From Polyangiaceae bacterium (lineage in GTDB: Bacteria > Myxococcota_A > Polyangia > Polyangiales > Polyangiaceae), in the NCBI GenBank assembly GCA_016719945.1, contig JADJYE010000003.1:599073-663072 (forward strand): a stretch of DNA of 64,000 nucleotides. The letters are read 5' to 3'. Position 1 is the first letter of the stretch; each line of letters starts with the position of its first letter. The notes under the pieces are model-generated. The model was not told the DNA's origin and did no database searches. It saw only the letters and a program-made list of their open reading frames with translations. Shown piece by piece: positions 15,002-26,693 of this stretch. A program made the translations under genes and the position numbers.

Positions 15002-17338
15002 ATGACCGAGCCCGCCCGCCCGTACGACCCCGTCCCGACCCTCGCCGAGGAGCTCAACCTCCCCCGCTCGAGCGTCCAAGCCGCCGTCGCTCTGTTCGCC
15101 GAGGGGGCGACCGTCCCGTTCATCGCCCGCTATCGAAAGGAGGCGACGGCCGGCCTCGACGAGGTGCAGCTGCGCGCGATCGAGGAGCGCCGCGCGTACC
15201 TGATCGAGCTCGCGGAGCGGCGCGCCGCCGTGCTCGAGGAGATCAAGAAGCAGGGCAAGCTCACTCCCCAGCTCGAGGCGAAGATCGTCGGCGCGAAGAC
15301 GAAGGCGGAGGTCGAGGACCTCTACCTGCCGTACAAGCCGAAGCGCCGCACGCGCGCGATGATCGCGAAGGAGCGCGGCCTCGAGCCGCTCGCCGAGCTG
15401 ATGCTCGCGCAGGCCGCGGGCGACGATCCCCAGGCCCTCGCCGCGCGCTTCGTCGACGCCGCGAAGGAGGTCCCCGACGTGGCCGCCGCCCTCGCCGGGG
15501 CGCGAGACATCGTCGCCGAGCGCCTCGCGGACACCGCGGAGGTGCGCAAGCACGTCCGCGACACGATGGCGAAGGACGGCGTCCTCAAGGTCGAGAAGCT
15601 CAAGGAGCACGAGGGCAAGCCGACCAAGTTCGACACCTACGCGAGCTACGAGGAGCCGGTCGCCGCGATGCCGTCACACCGCGTCCTGGCCATCAGGCGC
15701 GGCGAGGCGGAGAACGTCCTCCGCGCGAACCTCACCGTCGACGGCCCGAAGCTGACCTCCGAGATCGCGCAGCGCGGGGGCGTGGCGGGTAAGGGCCCGT
15801 GGGCGGCCGAGCTCGAGAAGGCAGCGTCCGACGCGTACAAGCGCCTGCTGGCGCCGACCTGTGAGGTCGACGTCCGCGTCGAGCTCAAGATGCGCGCCGA
15901 TCGCGAGGCGGTCAGCGTCTTCGCGCAGAACCTCCGCGAGCTCCTGCTCGCCGCCCCTTATGGCACGAAGACCGTGCTCGGCATCGACCCCGGGCAGCGC
16001 ACCGGCTGCAAGTGTGTGGTCCTCGACGCGACCGGCAAGCTGCTCGAGAACACGACGATCTACATCGTGCAGGGGGACGGGGCGCTCGAGAAGGCCCGCG
16101 CGTCGCTGAAGGCCATGCTCGCGAAGCACGACATCCGCGCGGTCGCCGTCGGCAACGGCACCCACGGCCGGGAGACCGAGGCGTTCGCGCGCGAGGTGCT
16201 GGCGGAGGTGGGCAAGAAGGACGTGCTGTGCGTGCCGGTCAGCGAGGCCGGCGCGAGCGTGTACTCGGCGAGCGACGTCGCCCGCGAAGAGTTCCCCGAG
16301 CTCGACCTCACGGTGCGCGGCGCCATCAGCATCGCTCGCCGCCTCCAGGACCCGCTGGCCGAGCTGGTGAAGATCGATCCGAAGAGCATCGGCGTCGGGC
16401 AGTACCAGCACGACGTCGACGCCGCGCTCCTCGAGCAGCAGCTCGACGAGGTCGTCGAGAGCTGCGTGAACCTCGTCGGCGTCGAGCTCAACACCGCGAG
16501 CGCGCCGCTGCTCGCCAGGGTGTCTGGCATCGGGCCCTCGCTCGCGAAGCGCATCGTCTCGCACCGCAACGAGAAGGGCGCGTTCCCTTCGCGCAAGGCG
16601 CTGCTCGAGGTGTCCGGCCTCGGGCCGCGCACGTTCGAGCAATGTGCGGGCTTCGTCCGAGTCCACGGCGGCGAGCACCCGCTCGACGCGAGCGCCGTCC
16701 ACCCCGAGCGCTATGGCCTCGTCGAGCGCATCGCGAAGGACCTCGGCGTGCCGGTGCACGAGCTGGTCGGCAAGGCCGAGCTCGTCGCCAAGATCGACGC
16801 CAAGAAGTACCTGAGCGCCGAGGTCGGTGAGCTCACGCTGGGCGACATCGTCTCCGAGCTGAAGAAGCCGGGTCGCGACCCGCGCAAGAGCTTCGAGCCG
16901 CCTGCGTTCCGCGACGACGTCCGCACCCTCGACGATCTGAAGGAGGGCATGACGCTCGAGGGCGTCGTGACCAACGTCACCGCGTTCGGCGCGTTCGTCG
17001 ACATCGGCGTCCACCAGGACGGGCTCGTCCACGTCTCGGAGCTCGCCGATCGCTTCATCAAGGACCCTGCCGAGGTCGCGAAGGTGGGAGAGAAGATCAA
17101 GGTGCGGGTGCTCGAGGTCGACCTGCAGCGCAAGCGCATCCGCCTCTCTGCGAAGAGCGGGGCGCCGCGGGTGAACGGCGGCGCGCCGCAGGCGCAGGGT
17201 GCTCCGGCCCCGAACGGCGGCGGCAACGGCGGCGCGCGGCGGCCTCCGGTCCGCGGTGACCACCCGCGCACCAGCTCGCCGGCGCAGAGCCAGAAGCAGT
17301 TCTCGTACAACCCGTTCGAGAAGCTGCTGAGGAAGTAG
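15002..17338 (+). CDS. tex: Tex-family RNA-binding transcriptional accessory protein
   Basis: 778 aa, full length. The domain order fits Tex: N-terminal helical Tex domain with VPFIARYRKEATAGLDEVQL, a YqgF/RNase H-like domain starting at VLGIDPGQRTGCK (about 325), and tandem helix-hairpin-helix motifs around VSGIGPSLAKRIVSHR. An S1 RNA-binding domain (GMTLEGVVTNVTAFGAFVDIG, shown here in part; about 640-715) follows. A Gly/Pro/Ala-rich tail of about 60 residues ends the protein. Tex binds nucleic acid and influences transcription or RNA turnover; its exact role in myxobacteria is not established. Confidence 0.95.
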   Translation: MTEPARPYDPVPTLAEELNLPRSSVQAAVALFAEGATVPFIARYRKEATAGLDEVQLRAIEERRAYLIELAERRAAVLEEIKKQGKLTPQLEAKIVGAKTKAEVEDLYLPYKPKRRTRAMIAKERGLEPLAELMLAQAAGDDPQALAARFVDAAKEVPDVAAALAGARDIVAERLADTAEVRKHVRDTMAKDGVLKVEKLKEHEGKPTKFDTYASYEEPVAAMPSHRVLAIRRGEAENVLRANLTVDGPKLTSEIAQRGGVAGKGPWAAELEKAASDAYKRLLAPTCEVDVRVELKMRADREAVSVFAQNLRELLLAAPYGTKTVLGIDPGQRTGCKCVVLDATGKLLENTTIYIVQGDGALEKARASLKAMLAKHDIRAVAVGNGTHGRETEAFAREVLAEVGKKDVLCVPVSEAGASVYSASDVAREEFPELDLTVRGAISIARRLQDPLAELVKIDPKSIGVGQYQHDVDAALLEQQLDEVVESCVNLVGVELNTASAPLLARVSGIGPSLAKRIVSHRNEKGAFPSRKALLEVSGLGPRTFEQCAGFVRVHGGEHPLDASAVHPERYGLVERIAKDLGVPVHELVGKAELVAKIDAKKYLSAEVGELTLGDIVSELKKPGRDPRKSFEPPAFRDDVRTLDDLKEGMTLEGVVTNVTAFGAFVDIGVHQDGLVHVSELADRFIKDPAEVAKVGEKIKVRVLEVDLQRKRIRLSAKSGAPRVNGGAPQAQGAPAPNGGGNGGARRPPVRGDHPRTSSPAQSQKQFSYNPFEKLLRK

Positions 17339-17362
17339 GCGACGCGCTCCTCGCAGATGCGC

Positions 17363-17395
17363 GCCGACCGCCCCCCGCAGCGGGAGACGGTCGGC
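17363..17395 (+). terminator. Hairpin downstream of tex, possible terminator
   Basis: GCCGACCG (17363-17370) pairs with CGGTCGGC (17388-17395), with further pairing inside. There is no T-run, so termination is only suggested by its position 25 bases after the tex stop. Confidence 0.4.
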
Positions 17396-17460
17396 CTTCC
17401 CGCCCGCGGACACGGTCGGGGGTGCGCGGCGCCAGCCCTGATTTGAGCTACGTTCACCTC

Positions 17461-19386
17461 ATGCTCGAGACGTGCGGGTTGCGAATCTTCGCCGGTGTTC
17501 CGCTCGCGGTCGGGTCGCTGCTCGTGGTGTCGGCCTGCGGGGACACCGCGGGCTCCTCGAATCCCGGCGGCGGCGGGCAGGGAGGTGGCGAGGTCGTTTC
17601 GCTACGCGGCGGCGCCGAGAAGGGGCCCTTGGTCCTTGGGTCGACGATCGAGATCGCCGCGCTCGACGGCGCGCTCGAGCCTACGGGCGATGTCTTCAAC
17701 ACCCAGACCACCACGGATGCAGGGACGTTCGAGGTCGTCGTCTCCGCGCCGGGTTGGGTCGCGCTCCATGCGTCTGGGTACTATTTCAACGAGGTCGCCG
17801 GCACGCTCTCGGGCGCGCCCATCACGCTGCGCGGCCTCGCGGACGTAACGGTTGGTGGGGACGTGTTCGTCAACGTGATCACCCACCTCGAGGAGCGTAG
17901 AGTCAGGTCGCTGGTGCTCGCGGGCGCTGCCTTCGAGGTGGCCGTCTCGCAGGCCGAGGGCGAGCTCCAAGCCGCCCTCGGGGTTGGCTCGCCGGGCGTG
18001 TGGGCGGGCGCGACTGGCGTCTCGATGAGCATGCTCGGGGGCGACAGCGATCCAAACGCCTACCTCCTCGCGGTGAGCGCCGTGCTCGTCCAAGCTGCGG
18101 CGGAGGCGGCAGGGCCCGGTGGTCCAGTCGACGGCGAGCTCCAGGAGCTGTTGAACACCGTCGCCCAGGATCTCGGGGACGACGGCGCCGTGAGCTCCGA
18201 GCTGACGGCACGCGTCGCGGTCGCGCAGCTCGCTCTGGACAGCGCGGCGGTGAAGGTCAACCTCGCGGCGCGCTTTTCGGAGCTGGGGATCGCGACGCCG
18301 GTCCCGGATCTCGACCGCGTCCTCGATCAAGACCTCGATGGGCTGGTCAACGCTGACGACAACTGCCCTCGCGCGCCGAACCCTGACCAAGCGGACTGGA
18401 ACCTCGATGGCCTCGGAGACGCATGTAGCCCGGCGTTTTGCGGGAACGGCCTGCCGGAGGGGCGGGAGGCGTGCGATGACGGCAACGCCGACGACGATGA
18501 CGCTTGCACCTCGAGCTGCACCCTCGCGACGTGCGGGGACGGTCTCACCCAAGCTGGCGTCGAGGCGTGTGACGATGGCAACGGTGACGAGGGCGACGCG
18601 TGCCTGAGCACGTGTGAGCTGGCAAGCTGCGGGGATGGCTTCGTTTTCGGCGCGGTCGAAGCGTGTGACGACGGAAACGCTGCGGATGACGACGACTGTC
18701 TATCCACGTGTGAGCTGGCAAGCTGCGGGGATGGCTTCGTTCACGTGGGGGTCGAGGCCTGTGACGATGGCAACGGTGACGAAAGCGACTCGTGCCTGAG
18801 CACATGTGAATCGGCGAGCTGTGGGGACGGCTTCGTCCAAGCCGGGGTCGAAGCGTGTGACGACGGCAACGACGACGTCGGTGACAACTGCCCCGCGTGC
18901 GCCTTCGCGGCCTGCGGCGATGGCTTCTTGCTCGATGGATTCGAGGAGTGCGACGACGGTGACCTCGTGGAAGGCAACGGCTGCGACGCCGATTGCACAC
19001 ACACCTGCTTCAGCGGGTCAGGGGGCGCGATGCTCGCCAAGGTCGACCTGACGACGGGCCATTGCTACGGCGCTTTCGAGCCTCGTCATTTCTTCACGGC
19101 GCTCAATTCGTGCCAGTCCCGGGGGGCGTACCTGGTGTCGATCTCCTCTGCGGCCGAGAACGACCTCGTTCGGTCCTTCTTCCCCGGCGAAAACTTGTGG
19201 ATCGGCTTGTGGAGACCGAGCAGCTCGTTCACCTGGGCGAGCGGCGAGCCCGTGACCTTCACCAACTGGGCCCCCGGCCAACCCGACTTCGTCAACGAGA
19301 ACCCTGCGATGATGATCACGGATGGGACGTGGCACGACGTCGGGGCGACCTTCGATCGCGTATTCATTTGTGAGACGGCCCCGTGA
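17461..19386 (+). CDS. Lipoprotein with DUF4215 cysteine repeats and C-type lectin-like domain
   Basis: 641 aa from ATG 17461; this start gives a short signal with lipobox VVSAC, whereas GTG 17422 would extend it. A Gly-rich linker is followed by a beta-rich region (about 45-280) and a TSP3-like calcium motif (DQDLDGLVNADDNCP, about 298). Five to six DUF4215 repeats of the pattern CGDGxxxxxxEACDDGN follow (about 330-520). The last about 115 residues resemble a C-type lectin fold, including NLWIGLWRPSSSFTWASGE, FTNWAPGQPD and WHDVG. Probably a surface adhesin binding carbohydrate or protein. Repeat copies are very similar at DNA level. Confidence 0.8.
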   Translation: MLETCGLRIFAGVPLAVGSLLVVSACGDTAGSSNPGGGGQGGGEVVSLRGGAEKGPLVLGSTIEIAALDGALEPTGDVFNTQTTTDAGTFEVVVSAPGWVALHASGYYFNEVAGTLSGAPITLRGLADVTVGGDVFVNVITHLEERRVRSLVLAGAAFEVAVSQAEGELQAALGVGSPGVWAGATGVSMSMLGGDSDPNAYLLAVSAVLVQAAAEAAGPGGPVDGELQELLNTVAQDLGDDGAVSSELTARVAVAQLALDSAAVKVNLAARFSELGIATPVPDLDRVLDQDLDGLVNADDNCPRAPNPDQADWNLDGLGDACSPAFCGNGLPEGREACDDGNADDDDACTSSCTLATCGDGLTQAGVEACDDGNGDEGDACLSTCELASCGDGFVFGAVEACDDGNAADDDDCLSTCELASCGDGFVHVGVEACDDGNGDESDSCLSTCESASCGDGFVQAGVEACDDGNDDVGDNCPACAFAACGDGFLLDGFEECDDGDLVEGNGCDADCTHTCFSGSGGAMLAKVDLTTGHCYGAFEPRHFFTALNSCQSRGAYLVSISSAAENDLVRSFFPGENLWIGLWRPSSSFTWASGEPVTFTNWAPGQPDFVNENPAMMITDGTWHDVGATFDRVFICETAP

Positions 19387-19453
19387 CGCCGCCCCGCGAT
19401 CCCAGTCGGCGCGCTTCGTTGCGAGGCCCGATCGAAGGGGCCTGCTCTTGACG

Positions 19454-20741
19454 TCACGGGGTAGACGTAGCTCTGGCGAGCTGCGAACGCTGACGTCGCG
19501 CCCCCAGCGCCAGCGCCAAGGCGGCCAACGCGACGACCGACCCCGGCGCGCTGGGGGACGAGCGCCCCGTCGTCGCGCATGAGCAACCGGCTTCGCTGCC
19601 GTCGTCGTCGACCTCGGCGCCGCCCTCGCCGCCGCCTGACCCAGCGCCGCCTGCTCCGGTCGCGCCGCCCTCGCCGTTGCCCACGATCACCTGCAGCTCG
19701 AGGGTGACCGCGTCGTCGGGCGGGCCGCCTTGGTCGGCGAACCACGCGACGCCTTCTTGAACGAGCCCGAAGCTCTCGGAGTACGTGCCCGGCTGGGCAG
19801 GCGCGTTCAGGTCGAGCTCGAACGTGTACGCTGCCCAGCAACGTGCTCGCGTCCCAGGGCTGCCCGCCCGAGTTCGTATAGGTGACCCTCACCTTGAACG
19901 TCTCTCCGGCGAGCACCACCTCGGGCGCCTCGACGCTCGCGAGGGTCGCGCCGTAGCTGCCGCCGCTCGCGAACGCGACCAGCTCCTCGTAGGTGCCGTT
20001 CCACACGTTGAGATCCACGTTGCCCGCGATGCCAGGCACGCTCCCCGAAGAGCTGTATTGCCAGACCGCGATCTCGCTCCACTGGTCGGCGATGTTCGAG
20101 CAGCCACACGCCGGGGGCGGCGCGGCTGGCGGCTGGCAGGCGTTCGGGTACTGCGCGTGCCACAGCGCGTAGTCGGCGAACTCGCTCGACCCGACGTTGT
20201 CTTGCCAGAAATATTTCCCCGTATAGATCATCGGCTTCTTGCCGGTGCCCGCCTCGACGATGTCGAGCCACACGCCGACGCGCGCCGCGATCTCCGCCCC
20301 ACCCAGCCCATCGGTCGACTCGACGTCGATCACCGGGGGCAGGTCCCCCGCGTCGAGCATGCCCAGCTTGTCGACCACGATGTTCGCTTGCTCGACCGGA
20401 TCGCCACCCGGGTCGAAGTATTGGTATGCGCCGCGGATCATGCCGACGGCCTTGATGCCCGCCCAGTTGGCGTCGAACTGGGGATCCATGAAGTCGCCGT
20501 GGTTGATGCGGGCGATCGCGAAGTCGTATTCGGTGGCGACCTGCGTCCAGTCGATCGTCCCCTGGTAGTACGAGACGTCGATCCCGTGGACGACGTCGGT
20601 GAAGCAGATCTCCGCGGCTTGCTCGGCGACGCCGATCTCCTCGGAGCCATCCCCGGGGGGCGGGTCGCTGGGCTCCTCGACCTCGCACGACGCGAGGAGG
20701 AGGAGGCCCAACGCGGGAGCGTAGCGGTGCAGCCGGCGCAT
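19454..20741 (-). CDS. GH25 lysozyme-like exported protein with MYXO-CTERM-like tail (frameshifted)
   Basis: Start ATG 20741 gives a signal with lipobox LASC (Cys19). The GH25 muramidase domain covers about 50-245, with HGIDVSYYQGTIDW (Asp55) and VIDVES (Asp139, Glu141) supplying the acid pair expected to cut peptidoglycan. An Ig-like NBR1-type domain begins at AGETFKVRVTYTNSG. Near 19834-19836 (CCC on the plus strand) the frame breaks. Dropping one base gives TFELDLNAPAQPGTYSESFG, VQEGVAWF, a Gly-rich linker and a tail with EAGCSC, a hydrophobic helix and ARRQRS, like the MYXO-CTERM sorting signal. Unrepaired, the frame runs on antisense into the lectin gene. Repaired length would be 428 aa. 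Either a sequencing error or a recent lesion. Confidence 0.75.
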
Positions 20742-20822
20742 GGCCGCGGATGCTGACGCGGCAGCGGGCCGGTCACAAGACCCTGGACGCGCCTGGTCCG
20801 TAGCAGGGGGTGTCCCTAATTC

Positions 20823-20884
20823 GGCTCGGGGTTCGCCCGGCCCTCGCTCACGCTCGCAAGTGAAGGCCGGGCAATCCCCGAGCC
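20823..20884. repeat. Intergenic 20-bp inverted repeat
   Basis: GGCTCGGGGTTCGCCCGGCC (20823-20842) and GGCCGGGCAATCCCCGAGCC (20865-20884) pair with two mismatches around a 22-base loop. It lies between two divergent genes, so it is not a simple shared terminator; a REP-like palindrome or cruciform site are possibilities. Confidence 0.65.
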
Positions 20885-20922
20885 TCACCCCGACCTATGT
20901 TCCACCCCCATTGATCTTGCTG

Positions 20923-20941
20923 GTCCGACCTTCGGTCGGAC
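20923..20941. promoter_or_regulatory. Perfect 8-bp hairpin just before an OmpA lipoprotein start
   Basis: GTCCGACC TTC GGTCGGAC ends 15 bases before ATG 20957. It would occupy the 5' UTR and could limit ribosome access or bind a dimeric regulator; neither is shown. Confidence 0.4.
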
Positions 20942-20956
20942 TAGCATTCACCGACC

Positions 20957-22003
20957 ATGGCTCCCCGAGACGACAGCGACGACCGCCAAGCCATCCTCGC
21001 GCGCCGCGCGATCTTCGTGACGACGGCGCTCGCGGCGCTAGGGTGCTCGTCGCAGGGAGGGCAGGGGACGCCCACCTCGACGGTGGCGACGTCGACGAGC
21101 ACGGTGATCGCAACGGCGCAAACGACCGCTACGAGCACGTCCTCCGGCTCTGCGTCGGTCGCCACCTCCTCCCCAAGCTCGACCCCGGACGCGGCCGGTC
21201 GTCTGGCGTCGTGGGAGAAGGCGCGGGCCGCGGCCCCGCCGCTGGACGTCGCTGCCTCTCTGCCCGCGCGAGAGAAGCCCGAGCTCGAGCAGGTCAAGTC
21301 GGAGATGACCCGGATCTACGACGCCCTGGGCAAGGTCTGGCAGGCGGCCCCGGTGCACTGTAGCCCCAAGGACCCGAAATGCTCGGCGGCGTGGCAGCAG
21401 GCGGCGACGGCGCTCGGCGACCTCAAGGACGACATGCGCGGGCCTCTGTGCGGGTGGCGGCTGGGCCTCGGCGCGGTCGAGCGGACGATCGCCCACCACG
21501 GGTTCGCGGGCACCCTCATCAGCGCGCTCGAGGCCGAGCTCGCCGCGGCCGCCGAGAAACACGGGGCGAAAGCCGACTGGGAGACGATGCGCAGCGGGGC
21601 CGTGAAGCCCACGCCGTGCTTGAAGTGCGCCCCGCCTGAGCTCGGGGCGGTGACGGAGCATCGGTACGGGGGCGCCCCGTTGATGGTCCCGTTCGCTGAC
21701 GGCAAGGTGACGCTGGACGGCGCGGACGCCGCGCTGGACGCCTTGGTCAAGCGGATGGGCGAGACGAAGGAGGCGGTCTTCGAGGTCCGCGGACATGCCG
21801 ACCCCGCGGAGAGCGGGGACAAAAAGTCGCTCGCGAAGAAACGCGCCGAGGCGGTGCGCGACGCCCTCGTGAAGAAAGGCGCGGACAAGTCTCGGCTCCT
21901 CGTCGTCGTCTACGCCGACGATCTGCCCATCGGCAGCCTCGCCTCGGACGAAGGGCGAGCCAAGAATCGCCGCGTCGACTTCGAGGCGATCGCCAAGAAA
22001 TAG
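20957..22003 (+). CDS. OmpA-like lipoprotein
   Basis: 348 aa. The N terminus RRAIFVTTALAALGC has adjacent arginines, a hydrophobic stretch and a lipobox (Cys about 30). A Ser/Thr/Ala-rich linker runs to about 80. The middle region has conserved-looking cysteines (CSPKDPKC, CLKCAP) of unknown role. The last 110 residues are an OmpA-type peptidoglycan-binding domain: EVRGHADPAES, KKRAEAVRDALVKKG and GRAKNRRVDFEA. Probably an envelope protein anchored by lipid at one end and by cell wall at the other. Divergent from the GH25 lysozyme gene, a thematically related neighbour. Confidence 0.8.
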   Translation: MAPRDDSDDRQAILARRAIFVTTALAALGCSSQGGQGTPTSTVATSTSTVIATAQTTATSTSSGSASVATSSPSSTPDAAGRLASWEKARAAAPPLDVAASLPAREKPELEQVKSEMTRIYDALGKVWQAAPVHCSPKDPKCSAAWQQAATALGDLKDDMRGPLCGWRLGLGAVERTIAHHGFAGTLISALEAELAAAAEKHGAKADWETMRSGAVKPTPCLKCAPPELGAVTEHRYGGAPLMVPFADGKVTLDGADAALDALVKRMGETKEAVFEVRGHADPAESGDKKSLAKKRAEAVRDALVKKGADKSRLLVVVYADDLPIGSLASDEGRAKNRRVDFEAIAKK

Positions 22004-22048
22004 GCAGCCGAACGCCTGCGATCGCCGGCGTTCGCGAGCCTCCTGACG

Positions 22049-22522
22049 TCAGCCCAGGCCCGCGAGCTTGAGCGCCGCCCGCCCCTGCTTGCCGACCGCG
22101 ATGCGGCTCTCGTGGCGCACGGTCGCCATGACCTCCTCGAGGTCGCCCCCGGCATCGTCGTCTTTTCGGGCCTTGCCTTTGATGCTCTGGGGCGGCGACT
22201 TCCCTCGGCGCCGCCAGGCGCGCACGAGCAGCTCTTCGGGAAGCTCGCGGCGCAAGAGCTGGTAGGCATGCGTCGCGACGTACAGATCGTCGAGCAGCCC
22301 AAACGGCCCCAGCTCCTCGGGTAGCACGTCGAACGGGGCGACGAAGTACGCGAGCACCGCGTTCACGATCGGACGCGCGTGCTCGGGGAGCTCGGGCTCC
22401 GCGAACAACCGCGCGAACAGCTCGAAGATATCGGGCGCCCAGCACACCGCAGCGCCGTGAGCGCCCTCGTACCCATCGACGCAATCGCGCAGCGCGTCTG
22501 CGAATGCCGGCCCCTCGAACAT
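22049..22522 (-). CDS. YkvA/DUF1232 family protein
   Basis: 157 aa. The diagnostic segment is NAVLAYFVAPFDVLPEELG followed by GLLDDLYVATHAYQLL, a short hydrophobic helical pair typical of DUF1232 (YkvA). Members are small membrane-associated proteins without an established biochemical function. The C terminus is basic and polar. Convergent with the OmpA lipoprotein and divergent from the AarF-like kinase gene. Confidence 0.75.
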   Translation of the reverse strand: MFEGPAFADALRDCVDGYEGAHGAAVCWAPDIFELFARLFAEPELPEHARPIVNAVLAYFVAPFDVLPEELGPFGLLDDLYVATHAYQLLRRELPEELLVRAWRRRGKSPPQSIKGKARKDDDAGGDLEEVMATVRHESRIAVGKQGRAALKLAGLG

Positions 22523-22657
22523 CGCCCGTCCATGATAACGGCCGAGTCGGGCCGAGCGCGAGGTGAACGCCCGGCCCGCACTCCGGCGGTGCTACCTGCG
22601 CTTCGCGGCGGCCACGCATCGACGTTGCCGCGAACGGGTGTAAGCTTCGCTCGCTTC

Positions 22658-24055
22658 ATGGCGGACGACAAACCCAAGGACAGGCCGCCGACCTCGCGTC
22701 TCGGCCGGCTCGCGCGGCTCGCGGCCCTCGCTCCCAAGGGAATGCCCATCGCGCTCGAGGGCGCCAAGCGGGCTCTCGGCATCAAGAAGCCCGACCAGCC
22801 GCTCACCGCGGACGAGAAGAAGAAGCGCTCGGAGGACGCGAAGAAGGCGGCCGAGGCGCTGCTCAAGACGCTCGGGGAGATGAAGGGCCTGCCGCTCAAG
22901 GTCGGCCAGATGGTCAGCTACATCGACGGCCTCGCGCCCCCCGGCTACGAGGAGCGCTTCAAGGCCGAGCTGAAGAAGCTTCTCGACAAGGCGCCGCCGC
23001 TGTCGCCCGAGGCGGCCGTCACCGTGATCAGGGAGGAGCTAGGCGCGCCGCCGGAGCAGGTGTTCGCCGAGTGGGAGCGCGAGCCGTTCGCCGCCGCGAG
23101 CATCGGCCAAGTGCACCGCGCCGTCACCAAGGGCGGCGACCGGGTCGCCGTGAAGGTGCAATACCCCGGCATCGACAAGGCGATCGAGGCCGACCTGAAG
23201 AGCATCCAGTTCTTCCAGTCGATGATGTCGCCGATCGCCAAGAAGCTGCACAGCGAGCAGACCATCGACGAGATCAGCAAGGTCTTCCGCGAGGAGCTCG
23301 ACTACGGGCTGGAGGCCGAGCGCACCGACATCTTCCGCCGCATCCACGCCCACGATCCGACGATCGTGGTCCCGCACGTGCACCACTCGCTCACCACCCG
23401 CCGCGTCATCACGACCGACCTGATCGGCGGCCAGTCTTACGCCGAGTTCTGCAAGGACGCCTCGCAGGAGCACCGCAACGCGGCCGGCGTCGCCATCTGG
23501 ACGTTCACGTTCCGGTCGCTCCTCAAGCACGGCCACCTCTACGCCGACCCCCACCCCGGCAACTACCGCTTCCTCGAGGACGGGCGCGTGGCGTTCCTCG
23601 ACTTCGGTTGCGTGAAGGTCCTGCCCGACGATCTCGTCGCCGGCATGAAGCGCTACATGGGCTCGGCGCTCGACGAGGACTGGCACGAGTTCGATCGCGC
23701 GTGCGTCGAGGTGCTCGGCTACGACCCGGACGACGAGAGCTGGGAGCTATACCGCAGCTACACCCTCGAGCTGCTGATGCCGATCATGAGCCAGGAGCCG
23801 TGGACCTGCTCGCACGACAAGGCGCGAGAGACGGTCGCCTACCTCTCGCGTGGCCTCAGGAAGATCGCCTTCAAGGAGGGCGAGACGCTGCCGCAGCTGC
23901 CGAAGGTGCCAAAGATGCCGCAGGACTTCACCTTCGTGAACCGCCTGCAGTGGGGCCTCGCCAGCGTGATGGCTGGGCTCGGCACGGTCGCGCACTTCAG
24001 GCCGATCGTGGAGGGGTGGATCCGCGGCCCGGTCCACCCCGTCCCTGGGGAGTGA
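22658..24055 (+). CDS. AarF/UbiB/ABC1 family atypical kinase
   Basis: 465 aa from ATG 22658; longer in-frame extension overlaps the divergent DUF1232 gene and is unlikely. Family signatures are present in order: KVGQMVS (the KxGQ motif), PFAAASIGQVHRA (Ala-rich nucleotide loop in place of a Gly-rich loop), VAVKVQYPG (ATP-binding Lys), EELDYGLEAER, and DPHPGNYRF with LDFGCVK (catalytic and Mg-binding Asp). Such proteins act in ubiquinone biosynthesis or related membrane-lipid processes, usually as ATPases or kinases. Here no quinone gene is adjacent and no C-terminal membrane helix pair is obvious, so the client pathway is unclear. Confidence 0.88.
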   Translation: MADDKPKDRPPTSRLGRLARLAALAPKGMPIALEGAKRALGIKKPDQPLTADEKKKRSEDAKKAAEALLKTLGEMKGLPLKVGQMVSYIDGLAPPGYEERFKAELKKLLDKAPPLSPEAAVTVIREELGAPPEQVFAEWEREPFAAASIGQVHRAVTKGGDRVAVKVQYPGIDKAIEADLKSIQFFQSMMSPIAKKLHSEQTIDEISKVFREELDYGLEAERTDIFRRIHAHDPTIVVPHVHHSLTTRRVITTDLIGGQSYAEFCKDASQEHRNAAGVAIWTFTFRSLLKHGHLYADPHPGNYRFLEDGRVAFLDFGCVKVLPDDLVAGMKRYMGSALDEDWHEFDRACVEVLGYDPDDESWELYRSYTLELLMPIMSQEPWTCSHDKARETVAYLSRGLRKIAFKEGETLPQLPKVPKMPQDFTFVNRLQWGLASVMAGLGTVAHFRPIVEGWIRGPVHPVPGE

Positions 24056-24093
24056 GCTTCCTCGGGAGTGAGGTTCCTGAGGAGTGAGCGCTC

Positions 24094-26595
<2,502 letters not shown>

Positions 26596-26693
26596 GCTGG
26601 CTCCTTCGTTACCACGACCGACGCGCGGCGGCGGCCGTTACGGATCTTCCGAACATTTGACGAACGGCGCAAACGAGGGAAGAAGAGGTGACG

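Noticed and set aside
18470..19010. Repeated DNA units resembling a repeat array
   Set aside because: These are in-frame DUF4215 protein repeats of variable sequence, not equal-spaced CRISPR repeats.
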